A stretch of DNA of 64,000 nt, taken from assembly GCA_029948255.1 (NCBI GenBank), contig JALIZF010001517.1:309001-373000 (forward strand), given 5' to 3'. This document shows positions 11,348 through 34,439 of this stretch, piece after piece (position 1 is the first letter of the stretch; the number at the start of each line of letters is the position of its first letter). The DNA comes from Telmatactis stephensoni. Its lineage: Eukaryota; Cnidaria; Anthozoa; Actiniaria; Isophelliidae. Both the position numbers and the translations under genes were made by a program. A model generated the notes under the pieces. It searched no databases, was not told the origin of the DNA, and saw only the letters and a program-made list of their open reading frames with translations.

Positions 11348-14300
11348 ATGGAAACTTTATTATACGTTTTTTCTTACAATTATAAACCTCACTTCTCAGG
11401 TAGTTTACAATCTTCTACTTGAATCTTATACATAACTGAAACGTTTAATTATATATATATATTTTTACATTGTATGATTATTATGATAAACATATGAGGA
11501 AAACGATATATATATATATATGTATATATTATACTAAAAAGGAAGAAAAAAAAACACTTAATGTTTAAAAATTCATCAGCTCAGGATTGTTCCATTCTTT
11601 GTTTCTTGAACAGAAAATAAAATAAGTTGTTCTTATGGCAATGTTCATAATGTTTCTGATAACGTATTTGACATGATTATCATCAAAACCTAAGTCTTTA
11701 AGCATGTCGAGGAAATCTGATGTTTCTTTAGCAAACACTCCCAAGGCACTAAGAGACAAGTTTATGAACTTAACTTCTTTGAACTTCTTTTGTAGAGTAA
11801 TCATCACATCTTAATGAGCTACCCCTCCTCCTCTTGAGGGGGTGTGTACCTAAAGTCACATACAGTTTCTTTGTGGAATTAACTGACCCACCCTCCCTCC
11901 CCTCTTTGATACAAAACCCCCACATTTGCCCTACTACTCTCCGGTATTGATCACCAGTTATTATGGATGGACTATTATAATCTTCTAGATCAGCATAAAG
12001 TGTAGAGTTGTCAACAGGTTTAAATGTGGAGGCAATAAAGTCAAGAATAGAATTATGACGCCATGTAAAGCGATCGAGGTAGTGTTGACATCCATTGACG
12101 ACATGTAGAAGTGATTCAGGTGAAAGGCAAAATGAGCAGTCTGGTGATGGTGAGATGTTCCATTTTACGAGGTTTTTTCTGGTTGGCAGAGTGTTATTGA
12201 TGTAACGTACAGTAAAGTTGTAGATGTTTTTAGGAAGTTTGGATTGTGCAGATGACCACAAGTTGTTCAGTTTTGACAGTGAGTGATAGATTATGTTGGT
12301 GTAGAAGAAACCTTGTGATTGCAGACCATTTTCTAGTTTGTGTTCTTGTTCAGTGTGGAAAGATTTGATTACCTCTTTTGTTGTTTTGAAGACGTCATAT
12401 TGAATGTTAGTGTGATGGTTTGAGGATTTCCAAAGATGTCGGATGTCAAGGTTTTTTGATGATTTCAAAGCTTTGCGAAGGACGGTTTGGCATTGTGTAA
12501 ATTTTATTGATGGAGGGCAGATGTTTAAACCAAATTTATTGTAAGGAAGGAAGGTGTTAGCTAAAGTTCCAGATATGGGGATTTCTAACCACTTTCTGAT
12601 GAATTCATTGATTTTGTTGTCGATGTTTTGTATGACCCATGTTTTAGAAAGATCACAGACTGTGAGGTGCCAGCTGATTTTAGAAAGGACATATCGACTG
12701 TAGAGAAGTAACTTGTTTTTTGGGTGAAGAGGTTTGATGTCAATGTCGGTCATTAGTTTGTCAACACTGTCAAATAGTTCTGATTGGTGATTTTCATTTG
12801 ACATTTTAAAATCAAAATATCTTCCCAGGTAAGTGAAGCATTCACCAACATTTACCGTCGGTACAAGGTCATTGTTGATGAGTAGTTTAGGTAGGTACTG
12901 GACAGATTTAGTTAAGACTTTTTTGATTCCAAAGGTGCAGCATTTATCCACTCTGATGAACATGTTTGACCATTTACACCAAAGGGCAAAGCGATTTAGC
13001 AGATGTTGATTCTCTGATTCGAGGCTACTAATTACAGCGGCATCATCAGCAAATTGAAACCAATGGAGAGGATTGAGAAGACTAAATGAGAAACCAAATT
13101 GACGGTAACGATCATCTTTAATATGTTGAATGAATGTGTTAAAACACATGTTAAAAAGTAAAGGGCTGAGACAATCACCTTGTAAAACACCACGACCTAC
13201 AGATATATATGGAGTTGAGAAATCAGATGTGATAATGGATGTTTGAAAATCAGTATACAAATCTTTAACCAATGTTTTAATTTGATCAGGGACGTGATGG
13301 CTGAGGACAGACTGAATTAGGTTGTGATGTACTTCACCAAAAGCATTTTTTAGATCAAGTAGTGTGATGACGACAGAACGTTGTTTAGTGCGTGCTTTGT
13401 TGATGATGTTGGCCATTTGTGAAGTTTGTTCTAATGTTCCACACATGTTTGGGTGTAAAACCTTTTTGGATGTCACTATTTACAAGTTATTAGCAGCAAG
13501 AAAAGAGAAAATGGAGTTACGAAGACAGGACGTAAATACTTTCAAAGTGACAGATTCCAGAGTGATAGGACAGAAGTTTGAAGGAGTATCTGTGTTGCCT
13601 TTTTTATGTATCAAAATCGTACAAGCCTTTTTCCAGTCAGAAGGGACAGATCCGGACAACCAAATTTGGCGTATTAATTTTGTGAAGTATGATCTTAGGA
13701 AAGGGCAGCGCTTGAATGATATGATAGAAACTTGGTCGAGAGGACAGGGTGAACCAGATGCTTTCATTTTACGTATTATGGCAGAAACTTGTTCATATAT
13801 TGGAGGATCTAGTTTAAAGGGAATTTCAGGTTGACATAGACTGGGGATCCATTTAGGAATGTTGAATAATTTGTTAGGATTGACTGATGTAAGAATCTTG
13901 CTGAAGTATGTCAAACAGTTATTCATACTGAACGATGGCAGTTTAGAGTCTTTTTTATCCAATACATTTTTCACATATCCCCAGAAATTCTTGCCAATGT
14001 AGACATCATGATCAAATAATTTCTGGTTATCTTGAGTAGCAGAGGTGGAGTGATCATTAGGAGGTTTTCCATTACGAAGCTTGTAACGCAACGCACGCGA
14101 TACATATTGAATTTCTTCTAAATGACCGTTGGTGATTTTTAAATCTTTTAATGCTTTTTTCAGTTCTTTAGTACTCAGATCTTTGTACTTGTTAATAAAA
14201 TCGTTGTTAAACGGCTTCTTGACTTGACCATAATTTTCGGAAAAGTAGCTGTAAATAGTATCATTAAAGTATTTGATGCTTGAATTTAAATCACTTTCTG

Positions 14301-14655
14301 AGGTCACTGGTGTATTTGTTTGAAGAGCAGATTTGAAATATTCGTTGGCCGTTGACCATTCTAAATCAGATTTCGGTAGATTTATCCCTTGTTTTAATAT
14401 TGGAGAAGTTTCGTCATTGACATTAGAACAGTTAAAATTAAATGAAGAAGGAATATTAACAGATTCATCTTGTAAATCAGAAATAAGTTCCTCATCTAAA
14501 CCGTTGATCACCTTACAACTTCGTTGATGCATTTTTAGTCCACGAGATCCTTTGCACGATTTTCCGCAACTGCATTTAACTACATTGGTAGTGCTTGGTT
14601 TTAATGGATGTATAGGTGGTATTGGATTAGCTGTAGCACCATTACGAACTTGATA
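11348..14655 (-). pseudogene. Lineage B1: R2/Hero-like non-LTR retrotransposon, long but broken
   Basis: Reading from 14650 down, the product has an N-terminal Cys/His finger (KCSCGKSCKGSRGLKMHQRSC split as C-x-C...H...C), then a reverse transcriptase with GDCLSPLLF and FADD, then a CCHC knuckle CSFCLSPESLLHVVNGC. This is the layout of non-LTR elements with a restriction-like endonuclease. The frame is broken after LAANNL near 13480 and shifts again shortly after. The endonuclease core found in copies B2 and B3 (R-PDLL...LELTVGFE) is replaced at about 11812-11955 by unrelated sequence, after which the C-terminal part resumes (LSLSALGVFAKE). The copy is dead. The 3' end meets AATAAT at 11347 and the 5' end meets TAA repeats at about 14656. 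Whether the clade is Hero, R2 or another is unresolved. Confidence 0.8.
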
Positions 14656-14684
14656 ATATATTATTATATTATAATAATAATAAT

Positions 14685-18715
<4,031 letters not shown>

Positions 18716-19377
18716 GGAATTTCTATAGATAGACAACCTGGGTGGAGGTTTTATTCACACTACAGGTGTAAGATACTGCTTAGCCTCGACCCCAAGACCT
18801 GGGGCTTAGAGACTAAGCACACTCTGCAGAATGAGGGTGGTCCCTATGACCGCAGACGTCTGCATACCACCCAGAACGTCTGGAATACCTAGATCTTTCA
18901 GGTACCCCTCAAGATTACTAGACACGACCCCTAGAGAACCAACAACCAACGGAACCACCTTTGTTGACACCCGGTGCAACTTTCGTATCTCCTTTGCAAG
19001 AGGAGAATATTTAGCAATTTTCTCCTCTTCCTTCACCACCACATTACGATCCCAAGGCACCGAGAAATCAACAAAGGTCCACTTACGAGCCGCTCGGTTC
19101 AACACAGTAACATCTGGACGATTATGTTCCATCTTCTGTGTTGTCTCGACGCTCCTGTCCCACCAAATCTCTACTTCTCCATCATCCGAAATCCTAACCT
19201 CATCTGGAACCTCCTTATACCAAACATCAGCACATTTCACTCCATACTTCCGACACAGCTCCCAATACACCCTCAACCCCATCCGATCATGTCTCTTCTT
19301 ATATTGCTTCTGGGCCAAAACACTACAACCACTCGCCAAATGGCCAACAGACTCCACCTCCTTCCCACAAACCCTAC
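18716..19377 (-). pseudogene. Lineage A2: 3' fragment of the R4/Dong-like element
   Basis: Contains the endonuclease part (VESVGHLASGC, NRPDVTVLN, FVDFSVP) and the 3' untranslated region, ending in TAA at 18715. Coding sequence stops inside the CCHC region at ACCCTAC (19377), where it abuts an internal position of a gypsy LTR with no TAA between them. It is close to A3-A5 and more distant from A1. No reverse transcriptase remains. Confidence 0.8.
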
Positions 19378-19460
19378 CGTGACCTTGTATATATATTAAT
19401 CCAGTAAATGATAAATAAATTAGTTGTGCTTGTACCCTGCTTGAGAATAGAGTTATTACA
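19378..19460 (+). repeat. Truncated 5' LTR of gypsy element 1
   Basis: These 83 bp match the last 83 bp of the 140-bp 3' LTR (23538-23620) without a visible difference. The first 57 bp of the LTR are missing. The primer-binding site begins just downstream at TGGCGACGAG (19462); the primer tRNA was not assigned. Confidence 0.8.
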
Positions 19461-19481
19461 TTGGCGACGAGTTAATTCTTC

Positions 19482-22400
19482 GTGTCTGAAATCATGGCTA
19501 CCTATGGGAAAATAGGAGAGTTCGAGGCAGACATAGAGCAATGGACCCAGTACGTGGAACGTTTAGAACAATATTTCCTTGCAAATGACATAGAAGACGA
19601 GGACAAGAAAAGAGCAATTCTACTGAGTGTGTGTGGCGCAAAAACCTACACACTGATCAGAGACCTCTTACAACCGAAGAAACCAGGGGACACTGAACTC
19701 AAAACAATCCTAAAGGAAGTAGGGAAGCACTACTCGCCTACACCCAGCGAAATTGTGGAACGATTCAAGTTCCATAACCGTAGGCAAATGGACGGCGAAA
19801 GTGTTGCGGAATTTATCGCCGGACTGCGAAAATTAACCGAACATTGCAACTTTGGAGAAACACTCGATGACATGATGCGAGACCGGCTGGTTTGTGGCAT
19901 AAGGGACGAGAAACTACAACGACGTTTGCTGGCTGAACCAGATTTAAAGTACAAACGGGCTGTAGAACTTGCATTAGCGTTCGAGTCAGCCTCAAAAAAC
20001 ACTCTGGACTTAAACACCAGTAACAGAGCCAAGGAAGAGGAAGCGCCAGTGCATCGTGTTTACAATCATGCTACGCCAAGCCGGGAATGCTATCGTTGTG
20101 GTGGAAAACACCACCCATCAAAATGTCGTTTTCGCGATGCAAAATGCTTCAATTGTGACAAAAAAGGCCACCTGGAGAAGATGTGTCGGGGCCAAAAGCA
20201 AGTCAGTGTCCAATTTGAAACACCGAGGAACGATGGGCCGAGTAACAAACGAGGAGCACAACCCAATCGTGGAACAACGCATCTACTAACTGAGGAAAAC
20301 ACTGTACGTGACGAGTATGGCGACAAAGAGGAGTATACTATGTACAAAATACAGGGTACCGGCCAAAATTCTACGAAAGCCTGGACAGTGCAAATTATTT
20401 TATGTGGGAAACCACATGAAATGGAAATAGACACGGGAGCAACAAAAACGGTTATCAGTGAATCGACGTACGAGAATTTGCGTAACGACGTAGAACTCAA
20501 ACCGTCCAATGCCTTACTAAGCACGTACACGGGTGAAAAGATCCAAGTCATCGGGGAAGTGTCGGTTCTCGTCAACTACGAGGGACAAAGTGAACATTTG
20601 TCAGCGTTAGTCGTGAAAGGTGAAGGACCAAATCTACTAGGACGGGACTGGCTACAAGTAATCAAGCTGAAATGGGAGACAATATTCAAGGTCAAAGGAA
20701 GCGCCCCAAAACTCGCCCACGTGTTGGAAAAATACAACGAAGTCTTCAAAGAAGGACTTGGGACATTGAGGGGCACAAAAGCTAAAATTTATGCGGATGC
20801 GGATGCACAGCCTAAGTATTGCAAAGCTCGCCCCGTACCATATGCCTTAAAACAAAAGGTAGAATCCGAGTTGGATCGCCTCGTGGCCGAAGGAATTTTA
20901 TCACCCGTGGAATTCTGCGAATGGGCCGCGCCTATTGTTCCTGTGTTAAAGCCTAATGGAACAGTACGCATCTGTGGAGATTACAAATGTACCGTGAACC
21001 AAGCTTCGAAGCTGGACAACTACCCGATACCAAAAACGGAAGATTTGCTAGCTACGCTTGGCGGTGGAACAAAATTTTCAAAACTGGACATGTCACAAGC
21101 CTATCAACAAATGTCACTTGATGGGGAGTCAAAAAAGTATACGACGATAAACACGCACAAGGGGCTTTATCAATACAATCGACTGCCGTTTGGAATTTCG
21201 TCAGCACCGGGGATATTCCAACGCACCATGGAAAGTTTACTACAGGGAATTCCACACGTAATTGTACGAATTGATGATATCTTGGTCAGTGGTACTGACG
21301 ATGAAAACCATTTAAAAAACTTAGGAACTGTTCTTGAGAGACTTGCTAAAGCCGGACTTAGGCTTAGAAGAGAAAAATGCTTTTTTATGGAATCAGAGGT
21401 TATCTATTGTGGATATGTCATCAACGGAAATGGAGTGATGCCAGTTTCAGATAAAGTCGACGCGATATCAAAAGCACCGGAACCAAGTGACCTTGGACAA
21501 TTGCGTGCATTCCTCGGAATGTTGAATTATTACCACAGATTTTTACCAGACTTATCAACAGTCCTCGAGCCACTTCACAAACTACTGAGAAAGGAAGAGA
21601 AATGGCAATGGCGTGACGAACAACAACAAGCATTTGAGAAAGCTAAAGACCTATTAAAATCGGCTGAACTGCTTGTACATTTCGACCCAACTAAGGAAAT
21701 CATATTAGCTAGTGATGCCTCTAATTATGGAATCGGAGCTGTGTTATCACACAAAATGCGTGACGGAAGTGAACGCCCAATTGGCTACGTGTCACGAACC
21801 TTGAACGATGCTGAAAGGAACTATTCTACGTTTGAAAAAGAAGCACTCGCAGTGCTATTTGGTGTAAAGAAATTCCACCAATTTCTGTACGGACATAAAT
21901 TTACGATCAAGACTGATCACAAGCCACTAGAGGGATTATTTGGCGAGAGGAAAGCAGTGCCTCAGCAGGCCTCTCCAAAGATTCAACGATGGGCTCTTAC
22001 ATTAGCAGCCTACGAATACACAATTGTCTACAAAGCCGGGAAAAGTAACGAGAATGCGGACGCCTTAAGTAGATTGCCACTTAAGGTGAGGCCTGCGTGT
22101 GTTCCGGCGGCTGGTGAAACCATTCATGTAATGGAACATTTAGATGGAACCGCGGTGAACTGTCAACGTATCAAGGACTTGACAAAAAGAGACCCTGTAC
22201 TTTCACGAGTGCTGCGTTTCAACCTCGAAGGATGGACAGCTGAAGGAAATGCCGACCAGTATAAAACGTATGCTGCAAAAAAGACAGAGTTATCAGTGGA
22301 GGACGGCTGTTTATTGTGGGGGTCGCGTGTCGTGATTCCACCACAAGCTAGAGATGTAGTGCTGACAGAGCTTCACGACGCTCACCCTGGGGCGTCACGA

Positions 22401-23420
22401 ATGAAGGCTCTCGCACGAAGCTATGTATGGTGGCCCAACATGGACACAGACATTGAAAACCTTGTGCGAACGTGCGAAAAATGTCAAGTACATCAGAAGA
22501 GACCAGCCGAGGCGCCATTACACCCTTGGGAGTGGCCAAGCGAACCCTGGACAAGGCTCCACATTGATTACGCGGGGCCCTACAAAGGGGAGATGTTCTT
22601 GGTCGTAGTCGACGCGTGCTCAAAGTGGTTGGAAGTGTGCATAATGAAATCCACTACTTCAACAGCAACCATCGAGAGACTGATGGGAATCTTTGCAACC
22701 CATGGTCTCCCAAGAACAATCGTTAGTGACAACGGGCCACAATTTACCAGCGCGGAATTTGAAAGTTTTATGTCACAAAATGGGGTCAAACACATTAAAG
22801 TAGCGCCTTACCATCCAGCTTCAAACGGGCAAGCTGAGCGAGCTGTACGTATCTTCAAAGACGGCTTTGAAAAGATGGAAGGTGGGAGCATTCAAAACAA
22901 ACTGTCACGGTTTCTTTTTAGATACCGCGTGACTCCACACTCAACAACAGGAGTGCCACCTGCGGAGATACTCATGAAAAGGAGACTTCGCACTAAACTA
23001 GACCTCATACGCCCAAGTATCGCTGAACGCGTGTATGAACAACAAAGTAAACAGAAAGTTACTCATGACCAGCATGCTGAAGAACGGAACATTCAAGCCA
23101 ATGACAATGTTTACGTGAGAGATTTTCGCGCAAAAAAAGCTTGGCAACCTGGTGTTGTATTAGAGAAAACAGGACCAGTTTCGACTAGAGTCGCCTTAGA
23201 AGATGGCCAGATAGTCAGACGACACCAAGATCATGTACGCACGAAACATGCAGACAATCCATTACCGGGAACCGAGTCCCCTATACCAACTGTAGAGACA
23301 GTGGATCCACCTATAACAACCACCACACCAAGTGAAACAACATCATCACCTTCAGATGCAAGTGTACGTCCGGTGCGCTCAAGAAAGCCACCTGCCTACC
23401 TAAAGGACTATGAATGTTAG
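19482..23420 (+). CDS. Gypsy element 1 Gag-Pol polyprotein, intact frame
   Basis: A single 1312-codon frame of a Ty3/gypsy LTR retrotransposon. Gag occupies about residues 1-235 with two zinc knuckles near 202-235 (CYRCGGKHHPSKC and CFNCDKKGHLEKMC). The aspartic protease has IDTGATKTVIS near 315. Reverse transcriptase has IRIDDILVSG-type catalytic residues near 595. RNase H has LASDASNYGIGAVL near 740. The integrase has an H-H-C-C finger near 965-1003 and D, D, E residues in HIDYAGPY, SDNGPQFTS and NGQAERAV. Gag and Pol are fused in one frame without a frameshift. ATG at 19482 lies 21 bp after the LTR end and is a plausible start. All catalytic residues are present, so the frame looks functional, but the 5' LTR is truncated. 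There is no envelope-like frame. Confidence 0.93.
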   Translation: MSEIMATYGKIGEFEADIEQWTQYVERLEQYFLANDIEDEDKKRAILLSVCGAKTYTLIRDLLQPKKPGDTELKTILKEVGKHYSPTPSEIVERFKFHNRRQMDGESVAEFIAGLRKLTEHCNFGETLDDMMRDRLVCGIRDEKLQRRLLAEPDLKYKRAVELALAFESASKNTLDLNTSNRAKEEEAPVHRVYNHATPSRECYRCGGKHHPSKCRFRDAKCFNCDKKGHLEKMCRGQKQVSVQFETPRNDGPSNKRGAQPNRGTTHLLTEENTVRDEYGDKEEYTMYKIQGTGQNSTKAWTVQIILCGKPHEMEIDTGATKTVISESTYENLRNDVELKPSNALLSTYTGEKIQVIGEVSVLVNYEGQSEHLSALVVKGEGPNLLGRDWLQVIKLKWETIFKVKGSAPKLAHVLEKYNEVFKEGLGTLRGTKAKIYADADAQPKYCKARPVPYALKQKVESELDRLVAEGILSPVEFCEWAAPIVPVLKPNGTVRICGDYKCTVNQASKLDNYPIPKTEDLLATLGGGTKFSKLDMSQAYQQMSLDGESKKYTTINTHKGLYQYNRLPFGISSAPGIFQRTMESLLQGIPHVIVRIDDILVSGTDDENHLKNLGTVLERLAKAGLRLRREKCFFMESEVIYCGYVINGNGVMPVSDKVDAISKAPEPSDLGQLRAFLGMLNYYHRFLPDLSTVLEPLHKLLRKEEKWQWRDEQQQAFEKAKDLLKSAELLVHFDPTKEIILASDASNYGIGAVLSHKMRDGSERPIGYVSRTLNDAERNYSTFEKEALAVLFGVKKFHQFLYGHKFTIKTDHKPLEGLFGERKAVPQQASPKIQRWALTLAAYEYTIVYKAGKSNENADALSRLPLKVRPACVPAAGETIHVMEHLDGTAVNCQRIKDLTKRDPVLSRVLRFNLEGWTAEGNADQYKTYAAKKTELSVEDGCLLWGSRVVIPPQARDVVLTELHDAHPGASRMKALARSYVWWPNMDTDIENLVRTCEKCQVHQKRPAEAPLHPWEWPSEPWTRLHIDYAGPYKGEMFLVVVDACSKWLEVCIMKSTTSTATIERLMGIFATHGLPRTIVSDNGPQFTSAEFESFMSQNGVKHIKVAPYHPASNGQAERAVRIFKDGFEKMEGGSIQNKLSRFLFRYRVTPHSTTGVPPAEILMKRRLRTKLDLIRPSIAERVYEQQSKQKVTHDQHAEERNIQANDNVYVRDFRAKKAWQPGVVLEKTGPVSTRVALEDGQIVRRHQDHVRTKHADNPLPGTESPIPTVETVDPPITTTTPSETTSSPSDASVRPVRSRKPPAYLKDYEC

Positions 23421-23468
23421 TCCAAAACAATAACAACAACAACAAAAACACTTATGTATATAGAACTT

Positions 23469-23480
23469 AGGGGGGAGGAA
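23469..23480 (+). other. Polypurine tract of gypsy element 1
   Basis: AGGGGGGAGGAA lies directly before the 3' LTR start TGTTATATC, the expected plus-strand primer position for this element class. Confidence 0.8.
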
Positions 23481-23620
23481 TGTTATATCTTAATGTGATT
23501 TAGAGACATACTTGTAATTCAATATAACCAGAGATTGCGTGACCTTGTATATATATTAATCCAGTAAATGATAAATAAATTAGTTGTGCTTGTACCCTGC
23601 TTGAGAATAGAGTTATTACA
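23481..23620 (+). repeat. 3' LTR of gypsy element 1, 140 bp
   Basis: Starts TGTTATATC and ends GTTATTACA, giving TG...CA ends. It is complete, unlike the 5' LTR. The three bases after it (TTG) match the start of the region downstream of the 5' LTR, so it may also be the 5' LTR of a second, damaged copy. Confidence 0.85.
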
Positions 23621-23899
23621 TTGTAGCAAAGTAGCAAAGAAAAAAAAAAAAAATTACAAAGTAGCAAATGACATAGAAGACGAGGACAAGAAAAGAGCAA
23701 TTCTACTGAGTGTGTGTGGCGCAAAAACCTACACACTGATCAGAGACCTCTTACAACCGAAGAAACCAGGGGACACTGAACTCAAAACAATCCTAAAGGA
23801 AGTAGGGAAGCACTACTCGCCTACACCCAGCGAAATTGTGGAACGATTCAAGTTCCATAACCGTAGGCAAATGGACGGCGAAAGTGTTGCGGAATTTAT
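23621..23899 (+). pseudogene. Second partial gypsy gag with filler DNA
   Basis: After TTG comes about 40 bp of filler with repeated GTAGCAAA and an A-run. From 23664 to 23899 the sequence repeats 19581-19816 of gypsy element 1 almost exactly, ending at GGAATTTAT where TAA repeats begin. The primer-binding region and gag start (equivalent to 19464-19580) are missing. This is a tandem LTR-internal-LTR-internal arrangement, truncated twice. Confidence 0.8.
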
Positions 23900-23914
23900 T
23901 AATTATTATATATT

Positions 23915-27691
<3,777 letters not shown>

Positions 27692-27801
27692 GCAGAGAAT
27701 CAAGATTTTCTGTAATCCATGTTTTGGGAATGTCAGAAACAGTAAGGTGCCAAGACAGCTTAGACAGGACATAACGACTGTAAAGGAGAAGTTTATTTTA
27801 T
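27692..27801 (-). repeat. 106-bp internal copy of lineage B flanked by CTGCAATAAT
   Basis: 27694-27799 repeats 27258-27363 almost base for base. CTGCAATAAT occurs immediately before (27682-27691) and after (27802-27811), like a target duplication. It lies at the 5' end of B2, next to the TAA array. Confidence 0.75.
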
Positions 27802-27805
27802 CTGC

Positions 27806-31071
<3,266 letters not shown>

Positions 31072-32082
31072 GGTAGAGGACTTCTGAGTGTGCAAGATTG
31101 TGTTGAGCTTGAAATCATAAGCTTGTGTAGATATGTGTCAAGTTCGAAGGAGGATCTGTTATCTGTTGTTAACACCGAGAAAATACTGAAAGTTACAGGA
31201 GAAGGTGGGGTTGAGGAAAATAAAGAAAGTAGAAAGTTAATGCGACTGCGGGAGTGGAAGGAAAAAGCCCTCCATGGAAAATTCATGAGAGATACAGAGG
31301 ATGTGAGGGACGAAATGTCATTTGGATGGGTCAGAAAGGGTTATCTGAAGAAAGAAACAGAAGGTATGATTTTTGCAGCCCAAGACCAGGCTTTGAGAAC
31401 CAACTGGATAAAGAAACACATCGACAGAATGAATGTCCCTGAGGAGTGTAGGATGTGTGGTCACAGAGAAGAGTCAATTACTCATCTTGTTGCTGAGTGT
31501 CAGAAGCTGGCTCAGACAGAATACAAACGACGACATGATAATGTTGCAAGGATCATACATCTAGATATCTGTAAACAGTACAATCTGGTTGAAGATGTCA
31601 AGTGGTACAACCATAAGCCAGAAAGGGTGCTAGAAAATGAACACGTAAAGGTTCTCTGGGATGTAAACATACAGACTGATCATGTCATTGAGAGCCGGAG
31701 ACCTGACATAATCTTGCTAGACAAGGAGCTGAGAAAGTGTTTCATTGTGGACATTGCTTGTCCAGGCGATAGTAGGGTTGGCCAAAAAGAAATTGAGAAA
31801 ATTCAAAAGTATGATGAGTTACGTAGGGAACTAAAGAAGCTTTGGAAATTGAGAGAAGTAAGGGTGATACCAATTGTGGTTGGAGCCTTGGGAGTTGTTT
31901 CAAGGGATTTGAAGAAATGGCTGAAAGAATTGAACGTCTGTAGTGGCATAGAGTTGTTGCAGAAAGCATGTTTGCTTGGTACTGCAAGGTTGATAAGGAA
32001 GGTTTTTGAGACCTAAGGCTGCTGGGTGCAGCTTGCTCTCAGAGACATATCACCGGTATTCCACCAAACCGAGATAACACGA
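31072..32082 (+). pseudogene. Lineage C1: plus-strand R4/Dong-like 3' fragment
   Basis: About 315 codons open from GRGLLSVQDC to a stop at 32016. They contain a CCHC knuckle (CRMCGHREESITHLVAEC) and the endonuclease motif SRRPDIILLD...FIVDIACPGD followed by KEIEKIQKY. It aligns with the C-terminal third of lineage A but is clearly a different family. The reverse transcriptase is lost by 5' truncation at the TAA array. The 3' untranslated region (about 66 bp) ends ACACGA before AAT repeats. C2 at 62361 is an almost identical copy. Confidence 0.87.
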
Positions 32083-32691
<609 letters not shown>

Positions 32692-33026
32692 AATAATAAT
32701 AAGACCTCATGGCAGATAATAATTTATAATTAACAATAGTATCAATAATATCAATCAATAATATAATTATTAATATCCAATAACAATAATAGCAATAATA
32801 ATCTAATATGATAACAATAAAAATAATAATAATATTAATAATAGCAATAATAATAATAACAAAGATAAGAATAACACTTAGGAATTTCTGTTTTACAGAC
32901 AACCTGAGTGGAGTTTGAATTCACACTGCAGGTGTAAAATACTAATACTACACTGTAATACTAATACTTTTAATTATAATACTTATAATAATACTAATAA
33001 TAATACTAATACTAATTACTAATAAT

Positions 33027-33067
<41 letters not shown>

Positions 33068-33100
33068 TAATAATAATATTAAAAAAAATAACAACAATAA
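32692..33100. other. AT-rich repeats with a lineage-A 3' stub
   Basis: Degenerate AATA/TAAT repeats surround a minus-strand lineage-A stub at about 32881-32945 (GGAATTTCTG, then GACAACCTGAGTGGAG and CAGGTGTAAAATAC). No gene. Confidence 0.65.
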
Positions 33101-33549
33101 CTGGTTCTCAGATCCAGGTGTCCTCCCTCCTAGCAAAAACTATTAAAAATAAAACCAAACAAAAAGCAAGAAACTCTAGGGAATTCTCCTTACACTTTGA
33201 ACCAGTAGCCGTCACTACCGACTCTCAGATCCAGGTGTCCTCCCTGTTCCTAAGATTAAAAGGGAATTCTCCTTACACTTTGAACCAGTAGCTGTCACTA
33301 CTGACTCTCAGATCCAGGTGTCCTCCCTAAGGGAATTCTCCTTACACTTTGAACCAGTAGTCGTCACTACCGACTCTCAGATCCAGGTGTCCTCCCTAAG
33401 GGAATTCTCCTTACACTTTGAACCAGTAGTCATCTCTACTGACTCTCAGATCCAGGTGTCCTCCCTGTTCCTAATATTAAAAGGGAATTCTCCTTACACT
33501 TTGAACCAGTAGCCATCACTACCGACTCTCAGATCCAGGTGTCCTCCCA
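33101..33549. repeat. Minisatellite of 69-bp and 83-bp units
   Basis: Units starting GGGAATTCTCC occur at 33179, 33262, 33331, 33400 and 33483, giving steps of 83, 69, 69 and 83 bp. The long form carries an extra GTTCCTAAGATTAA-like block of 14 bp. The 69-bp unit is 23 codons, so one frame (33318-33512) repeats, but I see no sign that it is a gene. Confidence 0.85.
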
Positions 33550-34436
33550 CAGAAAAACATGGAAACAATTACCTCAGCTTCGTAAGCACCACCAACAAGT
33601 ACTTACCTGTTTTTGGAACTCAACACTTTACAAGTACATATTTCTTGTGTTTCCTACAAAAGAACATGTGTATTGTCTTAATGATTTGAAACATGGCTAC
33701 AGCATTCACGATTTGCTCATATCACTGACAATGTACCTTTCAACTTTTTTTCATTAACAACCGGGGGAGTACTCCTGTTTCCACAAATAGCATATACTAC
33801 AATATACCCAGACTCACAGATACTAAGAATATAGGAATGCTTATCAAAAATTTCAAGAACAAGTCTTAAAGGTACCTTGGTCTCAACCTGGTAGGCCTAC
33901 AGCATAAGCAACAACTGTTCTTACTGTTCTGTATCCCTAAAAGGTACTAATTCAAAATAGAAGAATCCAAAAAATAAAAACTCCCATTCTTGGTTTGAAC
34001 CCTTGTAGTTTTGGGACAGTATGACATGATAAAATATTTTAAATGCTGTTCTATATCTTTAAACAAAATTTGATTACTTGCTCCAAAAAGAGTATTCAAA
34101 ACTCTGTGCAATTTTTAATTAAAATGAATTTGTATTTCCAAAACATGAGCAATGAGATATGCCAAAATTTTAGTAAGATATGTTGGGATGCCATGTTGGT
34201 TTACCATAACTATACATCAGCATGAGACGACTCCTTTAAATAACAATAATCAAAATCATGCCTTAACTTCAATGGACCAACCAGGCCAAATTTTGACTAT
34301 CAGTGGCTTGATTTTTAGGCTTGTCCTAAAGAGAAGAAATTCCTGCATGACCAAAATTTCCCCACCCCCCTTCCTCAAAAATCTATGGTCTGTCCTTAAA
34401 GGTAGCACGTTTTTGGACTCAATTATACAAAATTGG
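33550..34436. other. Non-coding DNA with CTAAAAGGTAC element remnants
   Basis: Remnants at about 33860-33945 include TTAAAGGTACC and CCCTAAAAGGTACT, related to the 10002-10379 insertion. No protein gene was recognised. Confidence 0.5.
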
Positions 34437-34439
34437 GTA

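Noticed and set aside
33179..33549. Regularly spaced repeats resembling a CRISPR array
   Set aside because: The units are 69 or 83 bp and repeat in full with no unique spacers, in a eukaryotic context. It is a minisatellite.
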